From positions 389,360-453,359 of the forward strand of contig NZ_PYJN01000016.1 in the NCBI RefSeq assembly GCF_003025035.1: DNA of 64,000 nucleotides, read 5' to 3'. The notes under the pieces were generated by a model that was not told where the DNA came from, searched no databases, and was given only the letters and a program-made list of their open reading frames with translations. The first letter of the stretch is position 1; the number at the start of each line of letters is the position of its first letter. The stretch comes from Rhizobium sp. SEMIA4064 (GTDB taxonomy: Bacteria > Pseudomonadota > Alphaproteobacteria > Rhizobiales > Rhizobiaceae). A program made the translations under genes and the position numbers. Below are positions 28,585 through 37,033 of the stretch, one piece after another.

Positions 28585-29376
28585 ATGCGCAGGCTTCTGT
28601 CATGCTTACTGCCGCTCGCCCTTTTTCTGAATAGCTGCACCATGGGTTATGACAGCTTTCAGACCGCATCGATACCGAAGACACGTTTCAAGGATACCAA
28701 GCCGCAGGATTTCGGCCGCGACCATCCGGAGCGCCATCCCATCCATGGCATCGACATCTCGAAATGGCAGGGCGATATCAACTGGCAGTCGGTGAAGGGC
28801 TCAGGCATTGCCTTCGTCTTCATCAAGGCGACCGAAGGCAAGGATAGGATCGATGACCGCTTCAACGAATATTGGCGGGAAGCCAATACGGCCGGCATTC
28901 CCTACGCGCCCTATCACTTCTACTATTTCTGCTCGACGGCGGACGACCAGGCCGACTGGTTCATTCACAATGTCCCGAAGAATGCGATGATGCTGCCGCC
29001 GGTGCTCGACGTCGAATGGAACGCCGAATCCAAGACCTGCCGCACACGGCCCGATCCGCAGACGGTGCGCACCGAGATCAAGCGCTTCATGGACCGTCTG
29101 GAAGCCTATTACGGCAAGCGCCCGATCATCTACACGTCGGTCGACTTCCACCGCGATAATCTTGCCGGTTATTTCAAGGACTATCACTTCTGGGTCCGCT
29201 CGGTCGCCAAGCATCCGATGGTGACCTATGCCGACCGCCCCTGGGCCTTTTGGCAATACACCTCGACGGGTCTGATCCCGGGCATCAAGGGTCCAACGGA
29301 CATCAATGTTTTTGCCGGTTCCGAACAGAATTGGCACAACTGGGTGGCGGCAGTAGAGAAGGAAGGAAATTCTTGA
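28585..29376 (+). CDS. GH25 lysozyme-like lipoprotein
   Basis: The 263-residue precursor has a lipoprotein signal MRRLLSCLLPLALFLNSC with lipid-modified Cys18. The GH25 (Cpl-1/ Chalaropsis lysozyme) domain spans about 52-255, with HGIDISKWQGDINW (catalytic-site Asp57) and PVLDVEWN (Asp142, Glu144), and ends with FWQYTSTG. Members hydrolyse the MurNAc-GlcNAc bond. Location in the envelope suggests a role in own-wall remodelling. The ATG at 28585 follows an AGGA site; longer TTG-initiated readings are rejected. Confidence 0.9.
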   Translation: MRRLLSCLLPLALFLNSCTMGYDSFQTASIPKTRFKDTKPQDFGRDHPERHPIHGIDISKWQGDINWQSVKGSGIAFVFIKATEGKDRIDDRFNEYWREANTAGIPYAPYHFYYFCSTADDQADWFIHNVPKNAMMLPPVLDVEWNAESKTCRTRPDPQTVRTEIKRFMDRLEAYYGKRPIIYTSVDFHRDNLAGYFKDYHFWVRSVAKHPMVTYADRPWAFWQYTSTGLIPGIKGPTDINVFAGSEQNWHNWVAAVEKEGNS

Positions 29377-29455
29377 GATTGCCTGAACTTCTCTCTTGCT
29401 TCTGTCACAATCTTCTGTGAAAGCGACCCTATTCTATCAAAAAAGAGGATCGCCT

Positions 29456-30700
29456 ATGGACCCCTACACCATTCGACGTAGCGCACTCGCGTTGGTCTTC
29501 GCTTCAGCCATGGCAAGTGTGGCAATGGCGCAGAACGCGACTCCAGCCGCGGCGCCGAATGCAGGTGGAACCAGCGCTCCACAGGCACCTTGCGGCGGGG
29601 ACCTCTCGTCCTTTCTAGCCGGCGTCAAGGCCGAGGCGATCGCCGCTGGCGCCGACGCTGCGGCCGCGGACAAGACGCTCGCCGGTGCTCAGATCGACCA
29701 AAAGGTCCTCTCCATGGACCGCGGTCAGGGCGTTTTCCGCCAGACCTTCCTCGAATTCTCGCAGCGCACCGTCAGCCAGGCCCGCCTCGACATTGGCCGC
29801 CAGAAGATCAAGCAATATGCGGACGTCTTCGCCAAGGCCGAGCAGGACTACGGCGTGCCGCCCGGCGTCATCACTGCCTATTGGGCAATGGAAACTGATT
29901 TCGGCGCCGTCCAGGGCAATTTCAACACCCGCAATGCGCTTGTGACGCTCTCGCACGACTGCCGGCGCCCCGAGTTTTTCCGCCCGCGCCTGATCTCATA
30001 CATTGAGATGGTACAGCACGGTGATGCCGACCCAGATACAACGACAGGCGCTTGGGCTGGCGAAATTGGCCAGACGCAGATGCTGCCGCCCTCGATCATC
30101 TCTTACGGTGTCGATGGCGATGGCGACGGCCACGTCAATTTGAAGACAAGCGCACCAGATGTCATTCTCACGACGGCACGATACATCCAAAGCCTGGGCT
30201 TCCAGCGAGGCCAGCCCTGGCTGCAGGAGGTCACACTGCCGGATAATCTGCCCTGGGAGAAATCCGGCATTGGGGGCACGCTCACGGCCGCCGACTGGTT
30301 CCAGCTCGGCGTCAAGCCGCGCGACGGTAATACAAATTTCGGTTCGCTGCCGGCCGCTCTCATCCTGCCGCAGGGTCGTAAAGGCCCGGCTTTCCTGACC
30401 TATCCGAACTACAACGCCTATCTCCAATGGAACCAGTCGTTTATTTACACGACGTCCGCGGCGTATTTCGCCACCCGTTTTGCTGGCGCCCCGACCTATA
30501 ACAAGGGCACGCCGGAAGCGGGCCTGAACGATGTCGATATGAAAGCGCTTCAGACCAAGCTCACGGCACGCGGCTACGATGTCGGCAAGATCGACGGCAT
30601 TCTCGGCTCAGGCACGCGCGTCGCTGTCCAAAAGGAACAGTTCCGCCTCGGCCTTCCTGCCGACGGTTGGGCGACGCAATCATTGCTGAACGCGCTTTAA
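29456..30700 (+). CDS. Lytic murein transglycosylase, MltB type with PG-binding domain
   Basis: The 414-residue protein has a Sec signal peptide (cleavage near VAMA-QN, residue 25), a linker, an MltB-like catalytic domain with AYWAMETDFGAVQGN (catalytic Glu146) and GEIGQTQMLPPSI, and a C-terminal PG_binding_1 domain (about 350-414; LQTKLTARGYDVGKIDGILGSGTR in part). It cuts glycan strands in the periplasm; no lipobox is present, unlike E. coli MltB. An AGAGGA site precedes the ATG. A strong terminator follows. Confidence 0.92.
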   Translation: MDPYTIRRSALALVFASAMASVAMAQNATPAAAPNAGGTSAPQAPCGGDLSSFLAGVKAEAIAAGADAAAADKTLAGAQIDQKVLSMDRGQGVFRQTFLEFSQRTVSQARLDIGRQKIKQYADVFAKAEQDYGVPPGVITAYWAMETDFGAVQGNFNTRNALVTLSHDCRRPEFFRPRLISYIEMVQHGDADPDTTTGAWAGEIGQTQMLPPSIISYGVDGDGDGHVNLKTSAPDVILTTARYIQSLGFQRGQPWLQEVTLPDNLPWEKSGIGGTLTAADWFQLGVKPRDGNTNFGSLPAALILPQGRKGPAFLTYPNYNAYLQWNQSFIYTTSAAYFATRFAGAPTYNKGTPEAGLNDVDMKALQTKLTARGYDVGKIDGILGSGTRVAVQKEQFRLGLPADGWATQSLLNAL

Positions 30701-30718
30701 GCGCTACTTGCCTGCTAT

Positions 30719-30745
30719 AAAAGGCGGCCGTTGGCCGCCTTTTTC
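30719..30745 (+). terminator. Terminator after the MltB-type gene
   Basis: An 11-bp perfect stem AAAAGGCGGCC/GGCCGCCTTTT with a three-base loop is followed by a T-run, 18 bases past the stop codon. Confidence 0.92.
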
Positions 30746-30844
30746 GTCTGTTCTTCCGGGCATCCGATCAAGGCTCGGCAAGAAACGGGTGGAAAGCGCC
30801 TCTCCTTTCGCCAAGATAGATCCCAAATGGCGGAGGCGCACCCG

Positions 30845-31771
30845 GTGAACACTACCAATCGCATGAACGCACTCACCTGGAGCCTGCTGCTGTTGCTCGG
30901 GTTGATCTGGGGCGGCTCCTTTTTCTTTGCGCGCATCGCCGTGCACTATGTACCACCATTTACGCTGGTCTTCCTACGCCTATCGCTGGCGGCGATAGCG
31001 CTGCATGTCTACATCGCCGGTCGCTTCAGGATCTATGATGTGCTGCGAGCACATTGGCGGCAGTTCCTGTTGCTGGGTCTGATCAACAACGCCGTGCCGC
31101 ACGCGCTGATCTTCATCGGCCAAACCCAGATGGGTGCCGGGCTCGCCTCCATTCTGAACGCAACAACTCCGATCTGGACCGTGTTGATCGGCAACCACTT
31201 CACCACCGACGAGCGGCTGACATCCGCCAAACTTGCCGGCTGTCTGACGGGCCTTGTCGGCACGATCGTGCTGCTTGGCCCAAGCGTGACAAGCGGCGCT
31301 GAAGTTCCGCTCTGGGCGCTGCTGTTGCCGATCCTTGCTGCAGTCTCCTATGGCTTCGCTGCAATCTATGCCAAACGGTTCAAAGGCATGGCGTCGCCCG
31401 TTATTGCAGCGGGTCAATTGACCTGCTCCGCGGCCCTCATACTGCCGGTCGCCCTTTTGCTTGATCAACCCTGGACCCTAGCAACGCCGCCTATCAGCGC
31501 CCTCGTCGCCATTCTCGGCATGGCGCTGGTGTCGACCGCCTTCGCCTATATCCTCTATTTCCGCATCATGGCACTCGCCGGCGCCACCAACGCCTCGCTG
31601 GTCACCCTGCTCGTGCCGCCGAGCGCCATCCTGCTCGGCTTTCTCTTCCTCGGTGAACGACTGGGATTTACGGAAATTGCCGGCATGCTGCTGATCGGCA
31701 CAGGCCTGCTTATTTTGGACGGACGTCTCTACGCACGCATGCGACCGAGTGCGGGAACGAGCGGTCTATAG
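30845..31771 (+). CDS. DMT-superfamily (EamA) transporter
   Basis: The protein has ten hydrophobic helices and two EamA repeats, beginning LLLLLGLIWGGSFFFARIAVHYVPPFTLVFLR in part, with the second repeat starting near LWALLLPILAAVSYGFAAIYAKRF. Such proteins usually export metabolites or amino acids. A GTG at 30845 lies eight bases after a GGAGG site and is taken as start (308 residues); the ATGs at 30827 and 30863 are alternatives. Confidence 0.85.
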   Translation: MNTTNRMNALTWSLLLLLGLIWGGSFFFARIAVHYVPPFTLVFLRLSLAAIALHVYIAGRFRIYDVLRAHWRQFLLLGLINNAVPHALIFIGQTQMGAGLASILNATTPIWTVLIGNHFTTDERLTSAKLAGCLTGLVGTIVLLGPSVTSGAEVPLWALLLPILAAVSYGFAAIYAKRFKGMASPVIAAGQLTCSAALILPVALLLDQPWTLATPPISALVAILGMALVSTAFAYILYFRIMALAGATNASLVTLLVPPSAILLGFLFLGERLGFTEIAGMLLIGTGLLILDGRLYARMRPSAGTSGL

Positions 31772-31827
31772 CGACCCGATTCATGGCTCGGTAGAAGACA
31801 TCCGCCTTAACCTTATTCACAGCTAAA

Positions 31828-31842
31828 TTAACGATGCATTAA
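31828..31842. promoter_or_regulatory. Perfect TTAA-N7-TTAA box (CtrA-like)
   Basis: TTAACGATGCATTAA sits in an A/T-rich intergenic stretch 164 bases before the tiny gene at 32006. It meets the TTAA-N7-TTAA core of the CtrA recognition sequence exactly. The remaining bases between 31772 and 32005 show no gene; an upstream element TTGACA occurs near 31969. Confidence 0.4.
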
Positions 31843-32005
31843 ATTTCGTGAACGGCGCATCGTTTCATTTTAATTATCAAAAACAATAGCTTGCAGCGAG
31901 ATTGCGATTCGAAACCTGCACAACCTACCGCGTCGCAGCATCGAATTTGCTTTCCAAACGACACATTTTTGACATAGGCTCTAACGGTTGACTAAGGAGG
32001 AAGAC

Positions 32006-32083
32006 ATGGGATTGACGCGATCCATCAACGTCCTAGTGGTCAGTGCAGCATTCCTATTCGTTGTGACGATGCTTTTCATCTGA
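32006..32083 (+). CDS. Tiny single-helix membrane peptide, 25 residues
   Basis: A near-perfect ribosome binding site AAGGAGG lies six bases before an ATG that opens a 25-codon frame (MGLTRSINVLVVSAAF..., ending in MLFI). Residues 6-25 are one hydrophobic helix after a short positively charged head, so the peptide should insert in the inner membrane with its N-terminus inside. It is flanked by a CtrA-like box upstream and a strong terminator 62 bases downstream, giving a complete small transcription unit. No function is known to me. The ideal ribosome binding site argues it is translated. Confidence 0.65.
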   Translation: MGLTRSINVLVVSAAFLFVVTMLFI

Positions 32084-32145
32084 CGACATAGCGAACAGTG
32101 CAGGAAACCGAACTCCTGAAAGCTAACAAAACACTTAGTCCATTT

Positions 32146-32179
32146 AAAAAGCGCATGTCGCGACCGACATGCGCTTTTT
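32146..32179. terminator. Bidirectional terminator between the tiny gene and metF
   Basis: A 15-bp perfect stem (AAAAAGCGCATGTCG with its complement) and a four-base loop is flanked by A-run and T-run, so it can stop transcription from both sides. Confidence 0.92.
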
Positions 32180-32216
32180 CATGCCCGCTTCCCAGATATC
32201 ACCCGGCCAAATCCCG

Positions 32217-33119
32217 TCAGGCAGCGGCGCCGGCGCGCGCATCCGTCTTGCGCGGAATGCCCAATCGGTCGAGAACGGCGCTGACGAGCGGAGAGCGGTT
32301 CATCGTATAGAGATGAAACTCATGGATGCCGCGACGAACCAGGTCTTCGATCTGCTCCGCGGCGACATCTGCAGCGACATCGGCGCGTTTATCGGCATCC
32401 TCGTCGAGGCCGTCGAAACGTTCGTCCAACCAGGAAGGGATGAGGGTGCCGCAGGCGCCGGCAAACCGCTTCAACTGCGTCAGATTCTGGATCGGCATGA
32501 TACCCGGGACGACCGGAATCTTGATGCCGGCAGCACGCACACGGTCATGATAGCGTTCAAAGGCGTCATTATCGAAGAAGAACTGGGTGAGCGCCCTGTT
32601 AGCGCCATTGTCCGCTTTGCGCTTCAGCATATCGATATCGGCTGCGGTATCGCGGCTCTCCGGATGTTTTTCCGGATAGGCGGAAACGGAAATATCGAAA
32701 TCGCCACGCTCGCGCAAAGCCGACACCAGTTCGGCCGCATTGGCATAGCCGCCGGGATGCGGCTGGTAAGCGGCGCCGACGCCGCCCGGCGGATCACCGC
32801 GCAGCGCTACGAAACGGCGGACGCCGGTCGAGAGCAAATCGTCGATAACCCGGTGCGTATCCTCGCGCGTTGCGCCTACGCATGTCAGATGCGAAGCGGT
32901 CGTGAACGGCGTCTCGTGGATCATCCGGCGCACGGCAGACAATGTCGGAGCTTTGGTCGAACCGCCGGCGCCATAGGTGACCGAGACGAAATCCGGCTCC
33001 CACTCGCTCAGGTCGGCCACCGTATTCCAAAGTTGCGTCTCGGCTTCCTCCGATTTCGGCGGGAAGAATTCGAAGGAAATACGGATGCCACGCTGGCCGT
33101 TTTCAGTCTTTGAAGACAT
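32217..33119 (-). CDS. metF: 5,10-methylenetetrahydrofolate reductase
   Basis: MetF reduces methylene-THF to 5-methyl-THF with FAD and NADH, supplying the methyl group for methionine. The 300-residue protein carries the family start ISFEFFPPKSEEAE (catalytic Glu in SFEFFPPK, about 15-22), VTYGAGGS, THLTC-like SHLTCVGATRED, and ALRGDPPGG. The ATG follows the upstream regulator's stop after a single base (TGATATG), so both are one transcript. Confidence 0.96.
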   Translation of the reverse strand: MSSKTENGQRGIRISFEFFPPKSEEAETQLWNTVADLSEWEPDFVSVTYGAGGSTKAPTLSAVRRMIHETPFTTASHLTCVGATREDTHRVIDDLLSTGVRRFVALRGDPPGGVGAAYQPHPGGYANAAELVSALRERGDFDISVSAYPEKHPESRDTAADIDMLKRKADNGANRALTQFFFDNDAFERYHDRVRAAGIKIPVVPGIMPIQNLTQLKRFAGACGTLIPSWLDERFDGLDEDADKRADVAADVAAEQIEDLVRRGIHEFHLYTMNRSPLVSAVLDRLGIPRKTDARAGAAA

Positions 33120-33120
33120 A

Positions 33121-34146
33121 TCAAGCTCTCCCGGCGAGAATGGGGGAGGATTGACGATCCTGCCCGGCGGCGATCAGCAGCCGCGGGTCGCGCGCCAGCC
33201 AGATCGTGACCGTGAGCGCTTGACCGCCTTCCCTCCCCGAATGAAGGTCCAGCACCTGCTCGACATCAAGTCCCGCCAATTTCAACCATTCCGATATGGC
33301 CTGATGCGAGAAACCGAGTCTCAGATGCGCATGTTCGTCGCGTAGATATTCCAGCCCGTGCGGGGCGAGATCGATGATCACCAGCCTGCCGCCGGGCCTC
33401 AGCATTCGCGCCGCCTCGTTGATGGCAATCTCCGGCTGATCCAGAAAATGCAGTACCTGATGGATGGTGATCAGATCGAAATCCTGCGCTTCGAGCGGCA
33501 GGTTGAAAATGTCGCCATGCCGCACCGAAGCGGCAGTAATGTTCGATCGATCGAGATTGGCGCGCGCGACGGCCAGCATGTCGCGGCTCGCATCGATGCC
33601 GACCGCGCGGCGATAGTGACCCGCCAGCAATTGCAGCATCCGGCCCGTACCAGTGCCGAGATCCAGGAAAGAGTCGATCTGCTGCGGACCGATCAACTCC
33701 ATCAAGGCCTTGTCGACATCCTCATCGGCCACATGCAGGCGGCGCAGTTCATCCCACTCCGCGGCATTGCGGCTGAAATAGGCCTGTGCCCGTTCCGCGC
33801 GGATACGCTTGACGGCAGAAAGCCGCTCGCCATCACGCAGCAACACCGGATCGCTTTCAGCCGCATGCCGGAGAAGCGTGCGCACGAGAACGACCGCCTT
33901 GCCCTCCTGCTTCAAGCGGAAATAGGCCCAGGCGCCCTCCTGATAGCGGTCGATGAGGCCGGCCTCGCCGAGCAACTTCAGGTGGCGCGAAATACGCGGC
34001 TGCGATTGGCCGAGAATTTCGGTAAGATCGGTGACGGTGAGATCGCCAGCAGCAAGAAGCGCCAGCAGACGCAACCGCGTCGGCTCGCCTGCCGCCTTCA
34101 GCACGTCCACCAGATCATCCAAACCGAATTTTACGAAATCCGTCAT
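33121..34146 (-). CDS. ArsR-family regulator fused to a SAM-dependent methyltransferase domain
   Basis: The 341-residue protein joins an ArsR winged-helix domain (about 8-95; LTVTDLTEILGQSQPRISRHLKLL) to a class I methyltransferase-like domain (about 120-320; LDLGTGTGRMLQLL at 161-174, then GIDASRDML). The ArsR part lacks the metal-binding cysteine motif. Fusion and linkage to metF point to a regulator of methionine/SAM metabolism that senses SAM or S-adenosylhomocysteine through the second domain, of the SahR/SamR kind known in proteobacteria. A perfect palindrome lies 18 bases before the start, suggesting autoregulation. The ATG five codons inside the longest frame is chosen. Confidence 0.88.
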   Translation of the reverse strand: MTDFVKFGLDDLVDVLKAAGEPTRLRLLALLAAGDLTVTDLTEILGQSQPRISRHLKLLGEAGLIDRYQEGAWAYFRLKQEGKAVVLVRTLLRHAAESDPVLLRDGERLSAVKRIRAERAQAYFSRNAAEWDELRRLHVADEDVDKALMELIGPQQIDSFLDLGTGTGRMLQLLAGHYRRAVGIDASRDMLAVARANLDRSNITAASVRHGDIFNLPLEAQDFDLITIHQVLHFLDQPEIAINEAARMLRPGGRLVIIDLAPHGLEYLRDEHAHLRLGFSHQAISEWLKLAGLDVEQVLDLHSGREGGQALTVTIWLARDPRLLIAAGQDRQSSPILAGRA

Positions 34147-34164
34147 TCGACACCCAATCAAGAT

Positions 34165-34180
34165 ATAAAGATATCTTTAT
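34165..34180. promoter_or_regulatory. Operator palindrome ATAAAGATATCTTTAT for the ArsR-metF operon
   Basis: The 16-bp sequence is a perfect palindrome, centred 26 bases before the regulator's ATG. AT-rich palindromes of this size suit ArsR dimers. By position, binding would block the promoter or early elongation of the regulator-metF transcript. Confidence 0.7.
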
Positions 34181-34292
34181 GTGATTTGGATGCGCTCCGC
34201 AAGACCCAATTGCGGATTAAGCGAACTCGACGTCGGAAATCTGTTAGTTTTTGTCGGCTAGGGAATATGTGCCTCCTGCCCTACGGCAAAGA

Positions 34293-34317
34293 AAAACCCC
34301 GGACATGCCGGGGTTTT
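34293..34317 (-). terminator. Terminator of ettA
   Basis: A 10-bp stem AAAACCCCGG/CCGGGGTTTT with a five-base loop lies 22 bases past the ettA stop. It carries T-runs on both strands. Confidence 0.9.
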
Positions 34318-34339
34318 CCATGACGGAAAGACAGCAAAC

Positions 34340-35989
34340 TTATCGTGTCAGGCGCTTGTGCGCCTGGCTGCCCGGATTGAGAGCATCGGGGCCGAGGCGG
34401 CGGATCTTGTCCTGCTCGTAATCTTCGAAATTGCCTTCGAACCATTCGACATGGCCTTCGCCTTCAAAGGCCAGGATATGCGTGGCCAGACGGTCGAGGA
34501 ACATGCGATCATGGCTGATGATGATGGCGCAGCCGGCGAAGTTTTCGAGCGCGCTTTCCAGCGCCCCCAGCGTTTCCGTATCGAGGTCGTTGGTCGGTTC
34601 GTCGAGCAGAAGCACGTTGCCGCCAGCCTTCAGCATCTTGGCCAGGTGAACGCGGTTGCGCTGACCGCCGGAGAGATTGCCGACCTTCTGCTGCTGGTCG
34701 CCGCCCTTGAAGTTGAAGGCGCCGCAATAGGCGCGCGAGTTCATGTCGAACTTGCCGAGCTTGATGATTTCGGCGCCGCCGGAGATTTCCTCCCATACGG
34801 TCTTGTTGCCGTCAAGCGCGTCGCGGCTCTGGTCGACATAGCTGAGATGCACCGTCTCGCCGATGCGGATCGAGCCGGAATCCGGCTTTTCCCGCCCGGT
34901 GATCATCTTGAACAGGGTGGTCTTGCCGGCGCCGTTCGGGCCGATGATGCCGACGATGCCGCCCGGCGGCAGCTTGATCGACAGATCGTTGACCAGCGTG
35001 CGGCCTTCGAAGCCCTTGGTGATGCCCTCCATCTCGATCACCACCTGGCCAAGACGCTCGCTGACCGGAATGATGATCTGCGCATCACCGGGACGCTGAT
35101 TTTCAGCAGCATCGACCAGTTGTTCGTAAGCGTTGATACGCGCCTTGGACTTGGCCTGACGGGCCTTGGGGCTGGAGGCAATCCATTCCTGTTCGCGGCT
35201 GATCGCCTTCTGGCGGCCGGCTTCTTCGCGGGCTTCCTGCAGCATGCGCTTGGCCTTGGCCTGCAGATAGGCGGAGTAGTTGCCTTCGTAAGGAATGCCA
35301 CGGCCGCGGTCGAGTTCGAGAATCCAGCCGGTAACATTGTCGAGGAAGTAGCGGTCGTGGGTGATCATCATCACGGCACCCGGATAGTCGCGCAGGTGCT
35401 TTTCCAGCCAGGCGATGGTCTCGGCGTCGAGATGGTTGGTCGGTTCGTCGAGCAGCAGCAGGTCCGGCTGCGAGAGAAGCAGGCGGCAAAGCGCGATACG
35501 GCGGCGCTCACCGCCGGAAAGGCTGGTGACTTCGGCATCGCGCGGCGGGCAGCACAATGCTTCCATCGCCATCTCGACCTGGCTTTCCAGATCCCAGAGA
35601 TTCTGGCTGTCGATGATGTCCTGGAGCCTGGCGCCCTCGTCCGCCGTCTCGTCGGAATAGTTCATCATCAATTCGTTGTAGCGATTGAGGATTTCGGTTT
35701 TCTTGGCAACGCCTTCCATGACGTTTTCGAACACCGTCTTGTTGGGATCGAGCTGAGGCTCCTGCGCCAGGTAGCCGATGGTGGCGCCTTCGGCCAACCA
35801 GGCTTCGCCGGTATATTCCTTGTCGAGGCCGGCCATGATGCGCAGCACGGTCGACTTACCGGCACCGTTCGGGCCGAGAATACCGATCTTGGCGTCGGGA
35901 TAAAAAGAGAGATGAATATTTTCGAGAATCTTCTTGGCGCCATAGGCCTTATTCAGACCGGCCATATGATAGATGAACTGACGTGCCAT
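34340..35989 (-). CDS. ettA: Energy-dependent translational throttle protein, ABC-F ATPase
   Basis: EttA is a soluble ABC-F protein that binds the ribosomal E site and tunes initiation to the ADP/ATP ratio. The 549-residue sequence has two nucleotide-binding domains: Walker A GPNGAGKS, signature LSGGERRR and LLLDEPTNHLD in the first, then GPNGAGKT, LSGGQRNR and LLLDEPTNDLD in the second. Between them is the charged arm/linker (YLQAKAKRMLQEAREEAGRQ). The start MARQFIYHM is the EttA N-terminus; ten further upstream codons are rejected. Confidence 0.95.
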   Translation of the reverse strand: MARQFIYHMAGLNKAYGAKKILENIHLSFYPDAKIGILGPNGAGKSTVLRIMAGLDKEYTGEAWLAEGATIGYLAQEPQLDPNKTVFENVMEGVAKKTEILNRYNELMMNYSDETADEGARLQDIIDSQNLWDLESQVEMAMEALCCPPRDAEVTSLSGGERRRIALCRLLLSQPDLLLLDEPTNHLDAETIAWLEKHLRDYPGAVMMITHDRYFLDNVTGWILELDRGRGIPYEGNYSAYLQAKAKRMLQEAREEAGRQKAISREQEWIASSPKARQAKSKARINAYEQLVDAAENQRPGDAQIIIPVSERLGQVVIEMEGITKGFEGRTLVNDLSIKLPPGGIVGIIGPNGAGKTTLFKMITGREKPDSGSIRIGETVHLSYVDQSRDALDGNKTVWEEISGGAEIIKLGKFDMNSRAYCGAFNFKGGDQQQKVGNLSGGQRNRVHLAKMLKAGGNVLLLDEPTNDLDTETLGALESALENFAGCAIIISHDRMFLDRLATHILAFEGEGHVEWFEGNFEDYEQDKIRRLGPDALNPGSQAHKRLTR

Positions 35990-36115
35990 AGCTTGGGTTA
36001 CTCCACGGGCGGATAACATTGCGAATTGTGCCGCTATGTAGGCGAAACCCCGCCCTCGGGCAACGGCGAAACCTTGTCCGAGGGCATTTATCCGCGTCGA
36101 GCCACTTGCTGGATG

Positions 36116-36865
36116 TCAGAAACCTGCCGCGTCCACCACGCCTTGATCGCAGCCGAACGATGTTCTGCCGGCGCTCTGGATCAGTTGCTCAAGCCGCGGC
36201 TCGCCGTCTGGCGATGGCTGGATGGCGTCTTCCGAGAGGCCGATCGTCAGTTCCGAGATCACGCGCACCTTGCCGACCTGGCGGCAGCTCATCTTCACAC
36301 GATCGCTGGCACCCGCGCCAAAGCTCTTGTCGAAAGCCGCCTTGATGGCGTCTGCACTGAGCGTCTTGCCGATATTCTGCGCGAAAAGATCGCGCACGGC
36401 GGAAGCATTGAGTTCGTTGATTAGGCCCACCGCAGTCCCGAAATAATCATCGGCGCTGAGCTTGGTGCAACTGCCGTGCTTGATCCACTCATGCCGCTCC
36501 AGACCGGATTGCGTGCCGGGCATGACTTTATCCAGCGATGCCTTGGTTTCTGCCGAAAGTTGAACAGCCGGCAGGTCTTTCCAATCGCTGCTGCGATCGG
36601 ACTGCTTCAGATCATCGGAAACATCGCAATATTCCTGCCGCATCGGCCAGAGACCGTGGAGCGAAAAGTTCTTGGCGTCGAAATTATTCGATGATTGATT
36701 TCGGCATTCTGCCTTCTTTTGGTTCGTCGCACAGAACGCAGGTTCCCAACTTGCCGCCAGAATAAATCGCGTCCGCCCATGGCTATTTTCCTCGGCCACG
36801 GCACTCGTCGCCATCACCACCGCCGTCAGAACAGCAACTGCAAACCCTTGAAGCCAAGGCCTCAT
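36116..36865 (-). CDS. Secreted RNase T2-family ribonuclease
   Basis: The 249-residue precursor has a Sec signal peptide (cleavage near AVA-EE, residue 24). Both conserved active-site segments are present: FSLHGLWP with His70, and ERHEWIKHGSC with Glu126, Lys129 and His130. Several cysteines could form disulphides. The enzyme would degrade RNA in the periplasm, giving nucleotides for scavenging. The ATG at 36865 has a GGAGG site and is preferred to long upstream extensions that run antisense to the next gene. Confidence 0.9.
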   Translation of the reverse strand: MRPWLQGFAVAVLTAVVMATSAVAEENSHGRTRFILAASWEPAFCATNQKKAECRNQSSNNFDAKNFSLHGLWPMRQEYCDVSDDLKQSDRSSDWKDLPAVQLSAETKASLDKVMPGTQSGLERHEWIKHGSCTKLSADDYFGTAVGLINELNASAVRDLFAQNIGKTLSADAIKAAFDKSFGAGASDRVKMSCRQVGKVRVISELTIGLSEDAIQPSPDGEPRLEQLIQSAGRTSFGCDQGVVDAAGF

Positions 36866-37033
36866 TTCATACCTCCAAAACAGAACAATATGAGAACAAA
36901 TAAGCAGTTTGATCGGCGGCACGCAACCCTGAATCGCAAAGCCACGAAGATTTATTTCTGTGAGCTTCACTCGCCGCGCATTGCAATCGTGGTAGCTATG
37001 ACCTTTCGTCCGCATGGGGAGGAAACGCGCATC

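Noticed and set aside
34358..36016. Long plus-strand open frame (552 codons) opposite ettA
   Set aside because: Antisense shadow of a GC-rich gene; ettA has all ABC-F motifs and the antisense product resembles nothing.
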